64,000 nt of DNA from CAWIHA01 sp963835855. Its GTDB lineage: Bacteria; Acidobacteriota; Terriglobia; Bryobacterales; Bryobacteraceae. The stretch lies in NCBI GenBank assembly GCA_963835855.1, contig CAWIHA010000023.1, forward strand, positions 57,736-121,735, in the 5' to 3' direction. Below, piece by piece: positions 1 to 8,228 of the stretch (positions are counted from its first letter, which is position 1; the number at the start of each line of letters is the position of its first letter). A model generated the notes under the pieces. That model was not told the origin of the DNA, made no database searches, and saw only the letters and a list, made by a program, of their open reading frames with translations. The position numbers were made by a program, and so were the translations under genes.

Positions 1-328
1 TCAGCGCGAAAACCGCTGCAACCAAAGCTCCTGGCCATAGGAAGCGGCGGCAATGGCGCGCCTGAAGGATGTACGCCTCCAGAGCGACCCCGGCGCCGAG
101 AGCGAGTGTTGCCGCCTGGGATGCCGCCCAAGCGGCCAGATACGCTTTCATGCCGTGCGCAAAATAAACGTGCATCCCCCAGATGCTATCCGCAGCGCTG
201 AACGCGAGCCAGACCGTCAGCAAAAAATAGGCGCCGGCGAGCCGCTTCCAAAAGAGCGAGCCCAGGCACACCAGCAACGTGGCGATGGCCAGAAACCAGA
301 GCGTGAGTACGGTGTAATGGACGATCAC
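1..328 (-). CDS. Cassette gene C, copy 1: membrane protein, truncated by window edge
   Basis: The reading frame is open from a GTG start at 328 to the window edge (about 109 codons). It encodes hydrophobic segments and a motif (EAYILQARHCRRF) shared with the intact gene at 22783-23583. The N-termini also align (V-I-V-H-Y-T-V-L-T-L-W versus V-I-H-Y-S-V-L-A-L-W). The start codon overlaps the stop of gene B (CATAGTG), as in the second copy, so translation is probably coupled. Shared residues and order show it is a paralogue. Its function is unknown; several transmembrane helices suggest an inner-membrane protein. The 3' part lies outside the window. Confidence 0.75.
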   Translation of the reverse strand, partial: MIVHYTVLTLWFLAIATLLVCLGSLFWKRLAGAYFLLTVWLAFSAADSIWGMHVYFAHGMKAYLAAWAASQAATLALGAGVALEAYILQARHCRRFLWPGALVAAVFAL

Positions 329-795
329 TATGCGACACCCGATTCGACAAATGCCAGCACGCCGACCAAGCGCCTTCTCCTGAAGTCAGCGAGCCTGGTC
401 CCGAAAGGCGCAAGCAAACAAATTACAGCGAGCGAGCCATAGCCGCGCGCGGTGGATTTCGCGAGCGGCCACAAGCCGCGCCAATCTCCCGCCACTTCCT
501 CGGCGTGGCGCTGGAACGTCGCTCCCATGTCGGCAATCAGATGCCGGATATGACGCCACGGGTTCTCGGTCAGATACCGCAGATGCTCGTCAACCAGAGC
601 AGGCTCTCCGCCAAAGAGGTCCTCGAGATCCTCCTCGACCTCGAGGTCCTTCTTCTGGACCTCAACGCGGCCGGCGCTCTCGTCGCCTTCGAGCTGGATT
701 AAGGCCTCGACAAACTGGATGAGATTATGCCGCACCTTTTTCGCGTAATCCATTTGGGGATCGCAGGCCTTCAGGGCCTCAAGAATCTCCTTCAT
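328..795 (-). CDS. Cassette gene B, copy 1: hypothetical protein
   Basis: The gene encodes 155 residues. I chose the ATG at 795 because the paralogue at 22346 starts at the equivalent MKEIL. A charged, mostly helical N-terminal half is followed by a conserved block (LVDEHLRYLTEN-WRHIR). The end is hydrophobic with a basic RRRRL-GVL-FVES motif, possibly one membrane-anchoring helix. Compared with copy 2 it has an acidic insertion around residues 45-65. It overlaps gene A by 17 bp and gene C by a few bases, so the three form one transcription unit. I do not recognise the family. Confidence 0.75.
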   Translation of the reverse strand: MKEILEALKACDPQMDYAKKVRHNLIQFVEALIQLEGDESAGRVEVQKKDLEVEEDLEDLFGGEPALVDEHLRYLTENPWRHIRHLIADMGATFQRHAEEVAGDWRGLWPLAKSTARGYGSLAVICLLAPFGTRLADFRRRRLVGVLAFVESGVA

Positions 796-1282
796 TGCAT
801 TTCTCCTTGGGCGCCGCGAGTTCAAGAATTAACCGCATAGTGGCTTCAAGCGGCCCGACGACCGCTTCCTTGTGGAAAGCGAGAACCTGGTCCAGCAAGT
901 CGTGCAATTCGCGGCTCCGTTCCTCTTTTATACCAGAAAACGCAAGCGTTTCAGCCTTTCTAATGTGTTTTTCCTCGGCCTCCGCATCCGTACTATGCGT
1001 ACCGGGGTATGGATCGGTACGTACCAGAGCGCGAAGATCGGGGAACTCATCCAGAAAGGCGTCCAGGAACTCCCTGGCCAAGTCCTCCTCGCCCGCGACG
1101 CGGGCGAGTGCGGCAAGCCTGGGCAGAGCCTCCGCGGGCGGCCCAAATTTCTCATAGCGATAAATCGTTTGTTTGTCGTCATAGCCGAGTTGCTCGGCCA
1201 TTTTGGGCTGGCTGCACTGGGGCAGGCCCTCTCTTAACTTCAAAACCGCGCCGCCAAGCTGTCTTTTTCGCTCATTGGTCAT
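779..1282 (-). CDS. Cassette gene A, copy 1: HTH-type regulator
   Basis: The product has 167 residues. The N-terminal 50 resemble an XRE-type helix-turn-helix: CSQPKMAEQLGY followed by DDKQTIYRYEKFG is the expected helix 2-turn-helix 3 pattern. The paralogue at 21856 shares IYRYEK-GPPAEALPRLA, FLDAFLDEFP and RELH-LLDQ-LA. This copy reads TGC where copy 2 has its TGA stop, so it runs seven codons further and overlaps gene B. A direct-repeat element (1401-1416) lies 118 bp upstream and is probably bound by this protein or its divergent neighbour. The regulator role is inferred from the HTH. Confidence 0.75.
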   Translation of the reverse strand: MTNERKRQLGGAVLKLREGLPQCSQPKMAEQLGYDDKQTIYRYEKFGPPAEALPRLAALARVAGEEDLAREFLDAFLDEFPDLRALVRTDPYPGTHSTDAEAEEKHIRKAETLAFSGIKEERSRELHDLLDQVLAFHKEAVVGPLEATMRLILELAAPKEKCNEGDS

Positions 1283-1400
1283 GGTTACACCCTGAAGATG
1301 GAGCGATTCTCAGTTTATACACGAAATTGTCTATTGACTCCTGTCTACGGTCGCCATAAAATCACCATATGCAGCACGGCGCGAATCAAAGTGCTGGCGC

Positions 1401-1416
1401 GTGAACTTCGGTGAAC
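1401..1416 (-). promoter_or_regulatory. Putative operator, direct repeat GTTCAC-N4-GTTCAC (copy 1)
   Basis: On the minus strand this reads GTTCACCGAAGTTCAC, two hexamers spaced one helical turn apart. The identical 16-mer occurs at 21805-21820 upstream of the second cassette, in the same orientation relative to gene A. It also lies just upstream of the divergent HTH gene at 1421. That suggests shared autoregulation. Confidence 0.55.
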
Positions 1417-1420
1417 ATCA

Positions 1421-1711
1421 TTGATCCAGCCTATCACGCTGAGCAGGGATCAGGTAGGGGAAATCTTCCAGCGCTTTCGCGGAAGCCAGCAGGCGCTGGC
1501 CAAGGAAATGGGCGTGACCCGGTCTGCCGTTTCCAACTGGCTCCACGGCAGACCGTCGCGGCGGATCGAAAGATCGGCGCAAGCGAAAGCGCTCGAGCTA
1601 TTGGAGTCGTGCGCAGATGCCACGAAGCTGTGCCTGCCATGCCCGCTGCGCCCGATGTGCGAGGAGCTGGCCCCAAAGAAGGCGCGGCGGGCCAAGCGAG
1701 GCCGCAAATGA
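1421..1711 (+). CDS. Small HTH protein with C-terminal cysteine cluster
   Basis: The product has 96 residues from a TTG start. Residues about 20-50 form a Cro/XRE-like helix-turn-helix (QQALAKEMGV-TRSAVSNWLHGR). The C-terminal part carries four cysteines in a C-x6-C-x2-C-x5-C arrangement (CADATKLCLPC...MC) before a basic tail (KKARRAKRGRK). Such a cluster could bind Zn or an Fe-S centre and would make this a possible metal- or redox-responsive regulator; that is inference. It is divergent from cassette copy 1 and separated by the shared operator. There is no ATG near the HTH, so the start is uncertain. Confidence 0.6.
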   Translation: MIQPITLSRDQVGEIFQRFRGSQQALAKEMGVTRSAVSNWLHGRPSRRIERSAQAKALELLESCADATKLCLPCPLRPMCEELAPKKARRAKRGRK

Positions 1712-2154
1712 GCGCCTCACGTGACACGCTCCAGCGGTTCGGGCACTGCTCGGTGAGCCGCGCGCTCACGTCCGCGATTTGGCGCACGAGGTTTGTCACG
1801 GCCGCGGTCCGGTGCAGAGGGTCTGTCACTCTCGCAGCCGCTTTGGGGGGGCCGTTGGCTTCTTTTTTCCTCCGCTCTCAGGTGGCCACCGGTGGCGCGA
1901 ATGGACGCGGTGGGCGATGCAGGCGCCCGCAAGGGTCCACCGGTTGCCACCTAACAGCGGATTCGCCGGCGCGGATGGCCGGCAGAGACTGGCTGAAGTT
2001 TTCGGTGCGCGCAGCCAAGGAATGCGATGAACCGATGGCGGCCGGGAAAGACCGGTGCTCCTGCCCTGGACGCCACCGTGCCGTCCCACGGCGGCCCGGA
2101 ACGGATCGCCGGGGCAGGCCACTGAAGAACCGCATGGATCTACGGAAGGGGTTA
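1712..2154. other. Intergenic stretch with no supported gene
   Basis: Several overlapping open frames exist on both strands, but none has a convincing start, a recognisable domain or a consistent codon bias. I see nothing else until the inverted-repeat elements that follow. Confidence 0.5.
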
Positions 2155-2313
2155 CCCCGCGTCCAGCAGGGTGCTGAAAAGCTCACGCACAGAGTTAAGA
2201 TCTGTGCCGCGTAAGGCTGCCACCCGTCGTGGTGGTACAGGCATCTAGCCTGCCTGCTTCGCAGTTGAAGGCCGGTGCGAAGCGAGTTTTTCAGCAGCCT
2301 CCTGGACGCGGGG
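2155..2313. mobile_element. MITE-like element with 30-bp terminal inverted repeats
   Basis: The left end (2155-2184) begins CCCCGCGTCCAGCAGG and the right end (2284-2313) is its inverted copy, with about three mismatches in 30 bp. The internal 99 bp contain smaller inverted segments but no coding capacity. The total of 159 bp fits a non-autonomous miniature transposon. A transposase using these ends is not present in the window. Confidence 0.65.
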
Positions 2314-2332
2314 AAGTCTTGACCCTCCTCCG

Positions 2333-2529
2333 CTAGTGTCCTGAGTTGCAAATTCACAACATAAGTCCTGGTGGGGCGGACGCCCTCGTCCGCGCCGGAC
2401 CCCTGGCCCGGCTCTCCGCAAAACTCATTTGAGCCCATCAAACAGGGCCGACGAGGGCGTCGGCCGCGGGACAGGGGTCCCGCCCCACAACCGCAACTTC
2501 CTCCATGAACTTCTAACTCAGGAGACTAG
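2333..2529. mobile_element. MITE-like element with CTAGT(G/C)TCCTGAGTT ends and nested inverted repeat
   Basis: Both ends begin CTAGT-TCCTGAGTT when read inward and extend to about 24 bp with four to five mismatches (2333-2356 and 2506-2529). Inside lies a second, GC-rich inverted pair. GTGGGGCGGACGCCCTCGTC occurs near 2371, and its inverted relative ends near 2489. No protein is encoded. The element starts 19 bp after the previous MITE, so the two were inserted side by side or nested. Confidence 0.6.
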
Positions 2530-2631
2530 AAGTATGCCCGAGGCGATGCCTGCCTTGTCCGCAGGGGGGGCTTCCACGACAATTCACGCGGCCGTCATCA
2601 CGCCGTAACCTCGGCCGGCTATCGTTTCTCT

Positions 2632-3042
2632 ATGCCGGACACGAAAAGCGTCACAACGGTTCTGGTGGCGAGTCCGCATGAAGAGGACCACGCCGAATTG
2701 CAACGCATTTTGAGCGATGCCGGTTGGCGGATCTGCGGCGCCCGCTCGCTCGAACAAGCTTGGCGGCTGCTGCACGAGACCGGCATCGATATCGTCATCA
2801 CGGAATGCGAGTTCGCGGACGGCCTGAGCTGGAAGGATCTCCTGGAGGAGATCGAAAACATGCACGGCTCCGAGCCGGTGATCGTGGTGTCGCGGCACGC
2901 CGACGGCCGCCTGTGGGCCGAGGTTCTGAATCGCGGCGGTTACGACCTGCTTCTAAAACCCTTCGATGCCGCCGACGTGCTCCGCGTCACCGCCATGGCG
3001 GCGCGCCGGTCCGCCGAGACTGCTGTGTCCGCGGTGGCGTGA
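2632..3042 (+). CDS. Degenerate receiver-domain protein
   Basis: The product is 136 residues and consists of a single CheY-like receiver fold. The start of beta-1 reads VLVASPHEEDH, so the usual acidic pair is shifted or lost. The phosphoacceptor position in DIVITEC carries Glu instead of Asp. The Ser (VVS) and Lys (LLLKPFD) signature positions are retained. A Glu there can mimic a phosphorylated state, so this is probably an atypical receiver working without canonical phosphorylation. No output domain or adjacent kinase is present. It lies just upstream of the cobalamin riboswitch but is probably a separate unit. Confidence 0.8.
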   Translation: MPDTKSVTTVLVASPHEEDHAELQRILSDAGWRICGARSLEQAWRLLHETGIDIVITECEFADGLSWKDLLEEIENMHGSEPVIVVSRHADGRLWAEVLNRGGYDLLLKPFDAADVLRVTAMAARRSAETAVSAVA

Positions 3043-3080
3043 TCGAGACCGCTCCCTTACGGTCGCGGCTCGGTTCCATC

Positions 3081-3093
3081 CGTGCTATATTCA
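3081..3093 (+). promoter_or_regulatory. Probable -10 region upstream of cobalamin riboswitch
   Basis: CGTGCTATATTCA contains an extended TG-n-TATATT -10-like sequence a few bases before the riboswitch. The same 13-mer occurs at 26191-26203. No clear -35 element was found. Confidence 0.35.
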
Positions 3094-3096
3094 TTC

Positions 3097-3279
3097 GTGG
3101 TTGCCCAGTGCGGCAACCCTCACCACGCGCGAGGAATGTACGGGAAGGCGGTAAAAAGCCGCCACTGCCCCGCAACTGTGAGCGACTGTAGCTGGCTGCG
3201 CCGGTCACTGCCGTAAGGCGGGAAGGCCGGGCCACCCAATCCGGGTAAAGCCGCGTCGCGAGTCAGGAGACCGGTTCCT
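3097..3279 (+). promoter_or_regulatory. Cobalamin riboswitch
   Basis: The sequence carries the conserved B12-aptamer blocks in order: GGGAAGGCGGT-AAA-GCCGCC, then ACTGCCCCGCAACTGTGAGCG, then GTAAAGCCGCG followed by GAGTCAGGAGACCGG (the B12 box region). It ends about 35 bp before the btuB start. Adenosyl- or methylcobalamin binding is expected to repress expression of the vitamin B12 uptake genes that follow. The limits are approximate. Confidence 0.93.
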
Positions 3280-3314
3280 CGTCGATGAGCAATCGTTCCG
3301 AGGGGGAACGTCTC

Positions 3315-5543
3315 ATGCAACACGCCAGTTCGCTTCTTCTCATTCACTCTCTTGTTTTCGCACTCGGGATGGCGTGCGGCGCCGATGGCGTCGTCGTCGA
3401 TCCTTCCGGCCGGCCCGTTCCGGGCGCCCGGGTCGAGTGCGCGGGAAAATCCACCACCACCAGCCCGGACGGGCGGTTTCAACTGCCCGGGGTTGCGCGC
3501 TGCGACGCGCGGATTTCGGCGCCTGGATTTGAAACCGTAGCCAGGGAACTCGTCCCGGGGACGCCGGCGCGCGTCGAGCTGCCCGTCGCCGGCCTCAGCG
3601 AGCGCATCGTGGTTTCGGCCACGCGCCGGGAAACGAATGCCGAAGAAAGCGGCGTCGCGGCCACCATCGTTACCGCTGGCGAGATGGAGCTTCGCCAATC
3701 GCCAGATCTTGCCGACTTGTTGCGCGAAATCCCCGGCCTCGACGTGGTGCGGTCCGGCCGGCCCGGCAGCGTGACGAGCCTCTTCACCCGCGGCGGGCAG
3801 AGCACCGCGACGCTGCTGCTGGTGGACGGCGTCCCGGTGAACGACCCCGGCGGCGAACTGAACCTGGCCGGGGTCGCGTCGAATTCGCTCGACCGGATCG
3901 AAGTGGTCCGCGGCCCCGAAAGCGCGCTGTTCGGCGCGGAGGCCGCTTCCGGCGTGATCCAGCTTTTCACGGCGCGCGGCGACCCTGAGAGCACGGTCCC
4001 GCACGGCTCGGTTTCCTACGACCGCGGCAGCTTCCAGACAGACCACTATTCCGGCAATCTCGCGGGCGGCTGGGGAGGGCGCTTCGATTACGCGCTCGGC
4101 GCCGATCAGTTCCACACCGCAGGCGAATACCCGAATGATTACTTCCGCGACACCAGCGGGACGGTCAACCTCGGCGTGCGGCTGGCGTCATCCACCGAAT
4201 TACGCGGCATTTTTCGCACGTTCGATACCCTGATCGGCGTGCCGAACGAGGTTGGCTTCGGGATTTACGATTTGGATGCGAACGAATCCACGCGCGACTC
4301 GCTGGCCTCGGTGCGTCTGGACGACGTGCGCGGCCGGAACTTTGTCCAGCGCATCTCGTTTGGATACCACCGCTCGGACGATGTGTACGCCGATAGCCAA
4401 GTGCCGCCCCAAGGGCCCTACAACATCGCCGCGCTCGTGCGCGACGTTCCCGGGCCGCCGCCGCGGATTTATCTGGAGGGTGTGGTCGCGCCTTCCACGG
4501 TTGCGCCACCGGGCCTTCAGCTTGCCACGGACACGGCGTACCTGTTCCCGTCCGCCCCGTCGCTCACCCTCAGCTCGCGCAAGGATTTCGATTACCAGGG
4601 CACGCTGACGCACCACGGCGGCGCGACGGTCTTCGGCTATGAGTACGAGCGCCAGGACGCAGACGTGACCGGCAGCGGCGTCAGCCGCGACAACCACGGC
4701 GTGTTCCTCCACGAGCAGGAGGCGATCGCAAACCGGCTGTTCCTCTCCGGCGGGATGCGCCTCGAGCACAACAGCGCGTTTGGCACGGTGCTCACGCCCC
4801 GGGGCGCGGCCAGTTATCTGCTCACGGGAGGGCACGGGCCGCTTTCCTCAACCTACCTGCGGTTCAGCGCCGGCCTGGGGATCACCGATCCGAGCCTGCT
4901 CGAGAACTTCGCGCGGAATCCCTATTACGCCGGCAACCCGGCGCTGCGGCCCGAAAAGACCACCAGCTACGAAGCAGGCCTCGCGCAGGAATGGCTCTCG
5001 CGCCGGCTGCGCACGGAGGTTTCTGTGTTCGACGATTCCTTTAAGAACCTGATCGAGTTCGTTTCCCTGCCCTACCCCGCGCCCGGCACCTGGCAGAATG
5101 TGGATCGGAGCCGCGCGCGCGGCCTGGAGTTTTCGGCCGAGGCCAAGCCGCGCTCCTACCTGGCGCTCGCAGGAAATTACACTAAGATGTGGACGCGCGT
5201 CATCCGCTCGAACGCGCCGGACGATTTGTTCACCGGCGTTGGGCAAGAGCTTCTGCGCCGGCCGGGCAATTCGGGCACGGTTTCGGTAGCGCTGACGCCG
5301 CGGCGCTGGGCGTTCGAGACGGGCGCGGTGTTTGTGGGCGAGCGGCAGGATATCGATTACGTGTTCGGCGTCAACCGGAACCGCGGCTACCAGACCGTGT
5401 ACGCGGCGGGTTCCTTCCGCATGACGAAAAACGTCGTTCCGTTCCTGAGGATCGAGAACGCGCTGAACAGCCGGTATTCGGAGGTGCTGGGCTATCCGGC
5501 GCTGAGCCGGAACGTGCATGGGGGCTTACGCGTGGAATGGTGA
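3315..5543 (+). CDS. btuB: TonB-dependent cobalamin receptor
   Basis: Outer-membrane receptor that imports cobalamin using TonB energy. The ATG at 3315 is preceded by AGGGGG and followed by a signal peptide (MQHASSLLLIHSL...). An upstream in-frame ATG at 3285 is less likely. A short carboxypeptidase-regulatory-like beta domain (VVDPSGRPVPGARV) comes first. The plug follows (TIVTAGEMELRQSPDLADLL; DGVPVND; IEVVRGPESALFGAEAASGVIQL), then a 22-strand barrel ending in an aromatic residue (RVEW). The product has 742 residues, longer than E. coli BtuB because of the extra domain. The riboswitch and the btuFDC genes downstream support the substrate assignment. Confidence 0.9.
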   Translation: MQHASSLLLIHSLVFALGMACGADGVVVDPSGRPVPGARVECAGKSTTTSPDGRFQLPGVARCDARISAPGFETVARELVPGTPARVELPVAGLSERIVVSATRRETNAEESGVAATIVTAGEMELRQSPDLADLLREIPGLDVVRSGRPGSVTSLFTRGGQSTATLLLVDGVPVNDPGGELNLAGVASNSLDRIEVVRGPESALFGAEAASGVIQLFTARGDPESTVPHGSVSYDRGSFQTDHYSGNLAGGWGGRFDYALGADQFHTAGEYPNDYFRDTSGTVNLGVRLASSTELRGIFRTFDTLIGVPNEVGFGIYDLDANESTRDSLASVRLDDVRGRNFVQRISFGYHRSDDVYADSQVPPQGPYNIAALVRDVPGPPPRIYLEGVVAPSTVAPPGLQLATDTAYLFPSAPSLTLSSRKDFDYQGTLTHHGGATVFGYEYERQDADVTGSGVSRDNHGVFLHEQEAIANRLFLSGGMRLEHNSAFGTVLTPRGAASYLLTGGHGPLSSTYLRFSAGLGITDPSLLENFARNPYYAGNPALRPEKTTSYEAGLAQEWLSRRLRTEVSVFDDSFKNLIEFVSLPYPAPGTWQNVDRSRARGLEFSAEAKPRSYLALAGNYTKMWTRVIRSNAPDDLFTGVGQELLRRPGNSGTVSVALTPRRWAFETGAVFVGERQDIDYVFGVNRNRGYQTVYAAGSFRMTKNVVPFLRIENALNSRYSEVLGYPALSRNVHGGLRVEW

Positions 5544-6391
5544 GCCTTATCCTGGCGGCGCTCGCGCTCCAGGCGGCGGCTTTCTCGGCCGGGCCGCAGC
5601 GCATCGTATCGACCTCGCCCAGCATCACAGAGATGCTTTATGCGCTTGGGCTGGGCGATCGGGTCGTGGGCGTCACAACGTATTGTCATTACCCGCCGGA
5701 AGCGGCGAAAAAACCGAAGATCGGAAACTATCTGAACCCGAGCCTGGAAGCGATCGTGGCGCTTAGGCCGGACCTAGTGATCGCCGAAGTCAGCGGCGTT
5801 CGCCAGCCGGAGCGGCTGCCCGCGCTCAAGCTCAACGTCCTTCAGATTGACGACGGGACCATCGCCGGCATTCACGATTCGATCGAACGCATCGGCGCCG
5901 CGACGGGCGTTCCCGGCCGGGCGGCCGAATTGACCGCACGGATCCGGCGAGCCCTCGAGGAGATTCGCGCGCGCACGGCCCGCCTGCCGCGACGCCGCGC
6001 CGTCTTCATTGTCGGCCGGACGCCGGGGCGGCTGGAGGGACTCGTCGCCGCCGGCAAAGGCTCGTATCTCGATGAAGTGATGCGCATCGCCGGCGGCGCC
6101 AACATCTTCGGCGACACGGTTGCGCCGTATTCGAAAGTGACACTCGAGGAATTGCTGGCGCGAGATCCGGAAGTGGTTGTCGATATGGGCGAGATGTCGC
6201 AGACTACAGGCGTCACCGCGGATGAGAAACGCGCGGTGGCGGCGCTCTGGCAGCGGTATCCGGCGCTGGCGGCGGTGAAGCAGCACCGCGTGTTCGCGGT
6301 GGCATCGGACATCTTTGTCGTGCCCGGGCCGCGCGTGGTCGATGCCGCGCGCGAGTTCGCCAGGATGTTCCACCCGGAGGCGGCCTTCTGA
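5537..6391 (+). CDS. btuF: Cobalamin ABC transporter substrate-binding protein
   Basis: Periplasmic binding protein of the class III (helical-backbone) type. It has 284 residues starting at an ATG that overlaps the btuB stop. A short hydrophobic leader (SLILAALALQAAAFSAG) is followed by QRIVSTSPSITEMLYALG and the typical vitamin B12-binding pattern (VVGVTTYCHYPPEA, YLNPSLEAIVALRPDLVIA). The C-terminal lobe includes GGANIFGD and V-LEELLARDPEVVVD. It would deliver cobalamin to BtuCD. The overlap indicates translational coupling with btuB. Iron-siderophore binders share the fold, but the riboswitch favours B12. Confidence 0.88.
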   Translation: MVSLILAALALQAAAFSAGPQRIVSTSPSITEMLYALGLGDRVVGVTTYCHYPPEAAKKPKIGNYLNPSLEAIVALRPDLVIAEVSGVRQPERLPALKLNVLQIDDGTIAGIHDSIERIGAATGVPGRAAELTARIRRALEEIRARTARLPRRRAVFIVGRTPGRLEGLVAAGKGSYLDEVMRIAGGANIFGDTVAPYSKVTLEELLARDPEVVVDMGEMSQTTGVTADEKRAVAALWQRYPALAAVKQHRVFAVASDIFVVPGPRVVDAAREFARMFHPEAAF

Positions 6392-6405
6392 GCGCGCTAT
6401 TCACG

Positions 6406-7158
6406 TTGCGCGATGCGGGCATGTCCTATAACGGCGCGCCGGTGCTGCGCGGCGTCACGATCGAGTTCGCCGCATCGGAGTGCATTGCGATCGTCGGCCC
6501 GAACGGCGCCGGTAAATCGACGCTGCTCGGGATCATGGCCGGCCTGCGGGAGCGCTACTCCGGAAGCTGCCAGTACGCGGGCACGGAAGTGAGCCGTTGG
6601 AAACGCCGGCCGTTTGCGCGCGAGGTCTGCTTCCTTCCGCAGAGCCTGCGGGTGGAATTTCCGTTCACGGCCGAGCAGGTCGTCCTCATGGGCCGCACGC
6701 CGCATTGCGACGGCCTGTTCGAGGCCCCGGACGACTGGGACGCCGTGGAGCGCGCGATGGCAACCACCGACACGCTCGCGTTCCGCGCGCGCGATTTCCG
6801 GTCGCTGAGCGGCGGCGAGCGCCAGCGCGTGATTCTGGCCTCGGCGCTTGCGCAGCGGCCGAAGGCCCTGCTGCTCGATGAGCCGACGACCTTCCTTGAC
6901 CTCAAGCACCAGGTCGCGATCTATCGCCTCTTGCGGGATTTGAGCCGCCAGGGGCTACTCGTTGTTGCCGTCACGCACGATCTCAATCTGGCCGCGAGTT
7001 TCGCCGGGCGCATCGTTGTACTCGATCGGGGCAGCGTGGCAGCCGATGCCGCGCCGGTCGAGGTGCTCGCGCCGGGGCTCATCCGGGAGGTCTTCGGCGT
7101 CGAATCCGAGATCCGGCCGGGACCTTCGGGCAAACCTTGGATCCTGTATGGCGGGTAG
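6406..7158 (+). CDS. btuD: Cobalamin ABC transporter ATPase
   Basis: The product has 250 residues with all ABC motifs: Walker A GPNGAGKST, Q-loop LPQ, signature LSGGERQR, Walker B ALLLDEPT and H-loop THD. It powers uptake through BtuC. The TTG at 6406 is the first ordinary start. The frame stays open further upstream (ALFTL before the TTG looks like beta-strand 1), so a CTG at 6388 overlapping the btuF stop is possible. It overlaps btuC by 11 bp. Confidence 0.88.
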   Translation: MRDAGMSYNGAPVLRGVTIEFAASECIAIVGPNGAGKSTLLGIMAGLRERYSGSCQYAGTEVSRWKRRPFAREVCFLPQSLRVEFPFTAEQVVLMGRTPHCDGLFEAPDDWDAVERAMATTDTLAFRARDFRSLSGGERQRVILASALAQRPKALLLDEPTTFLDLKHQVAIYRLLRDLSRQGLLVVAVTHDLNLAASFAGRIVVLDRGSVAADAAPVEVLAPGLIREVFGVESEIRPGPSGKPWILYGG

Positions 7159-8188
7159 CGCGCAGATCCTCGCCGATGCGGAGCGCAAGCCGCTGCGCGA
7201 CCGGCGGCGCTTTTGGCTGGCGGCCGGGGTGTCGCTCGGCGTCGCAGCCGCGGCCCTGCTCTCAGCGCCGCTGATCGGTTCGACCCATATCAGTTACGCG
7301 CGCGCGTTCGCCGGACTCTCGCCCGACCATGAAATCCTTTTCTACACGCGGCTGCCCAGGGTATTGCTCGCGCTGGTTGCGGGCGGCGCGCTGGCCGTGG
7401 CCGGCGTCTTGTTCCAGGCGCTATTGCGCGATGCGCTCGCGACGCCTTATACCTTGGGCGTCTCGAGCGGCGCGGCGCTGGGCGCGGTGATTGCGATTTG
7501 CGCCGGCTGGCGCGAGGTGGCGCACTTTCCGGCGGTCTGGGCCTGCGCTTTCACGGGTGCGGCCGTGGTGCTCCTGCTCGTCGTGGGCATCGCTTCGGAA
7601 GGCCGCCGCATGTCTTCCTTCACGCTACTGTTGGCGGGCATCTCGATCAACACGATCTGCCTGGCCTCGATCCTGTTCATGCAGTACATCGCCAACTTCG
7701 GGCAGACGTTCGCGATCGTGCGCTGGATGATGGGCGGCATCGACCCGGTCGAGTACTCGACACTGGCCTGGTTTACGGCCGCGCTGCTGCCGGCGGCCGG
7801 CTACATTTTCCTGAGGTCGCGCGACTGGAACCTGCTCGCGGTGGGCGAGGATTGGGCGGCCGCGCGCGGCGTCTCGACCTCGCGCCTTATCTTCACCGGG
7901 TATCTGGCCGGGTCGTTCATCGCGGGCACGGTGACGGCGCTTACGGGGCCAATCGCTTTCGTCGGCCTGATCGTGCCTCATGCGATCCGGATCAGGCTCG
8001 GCGCGGACCACCGGTTGCTCATCCCCTGTTCCTTCCTGCTCGGCGGCGCGTTTTTGGCGATCTGCGACACGGTCGCGCGGACCGCCCTCGCGCCCACCGA
8101 GGTGCCCGTCGGAGTCGTTACCGCGCTCCTGGGCGGACCGTTTTTCATCTGGCTGCTGAGGTCGAAGCGACGGAGCCTGTGGCTGTGA
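7148..8188 (+). CDS. btuC: Cobalamin ABC transporter permease
   Basis: FecCD/BtuC-family inner-membrane permease of 346 residues with about ten hydrophobic segments. Family motifs include RLPRVLLALVAGGALAVAG, ATPYTLGVSSGAALGA and GPIAFVGLIVPHAIR. The last is the cytoplasmic-loop region that contacts the ATPase. The ATG at 7148 lies inside the end of btuD. The order receptor-binding protein-ATPase-permease behind one riboswitch makes a compact B12 uptake operon. Confidence 0.88.
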   Translation: MAGSAQILADAERKPLRDRRRFWLAAGVSLGVAAAALLSAPLIGSTHISYARAFAGLSPDHEILFYTRLPRVLLALVAGGALAVAGVLFQALLRDALATPYTLGVSSGAALGAVIAICAGWREVAHFPAVWACAFTGAAVVLLLVVGIASEGRRMSSFTLLLAGISINTICLASILFMQYIANFGQTFAIVRWMMGGIDPVEYSTLAWFTAALLPAAGYIFLRSRDWNLLAVGEDWAAARGVSTSRLIFTGYLAGSFIAGTVTALTGPIAFVGLIVPHAIRIRLGADHRLLIPCSFLLGGAFLAICDTVARTALAPTEVPVGVVTALLGGPFFIWLLRSKRRSLWL

Positions 8189-8228
8189 GCACTTGTCCCC
8201 CGGCTATCGCGCACCCTAAGATGGAAAC

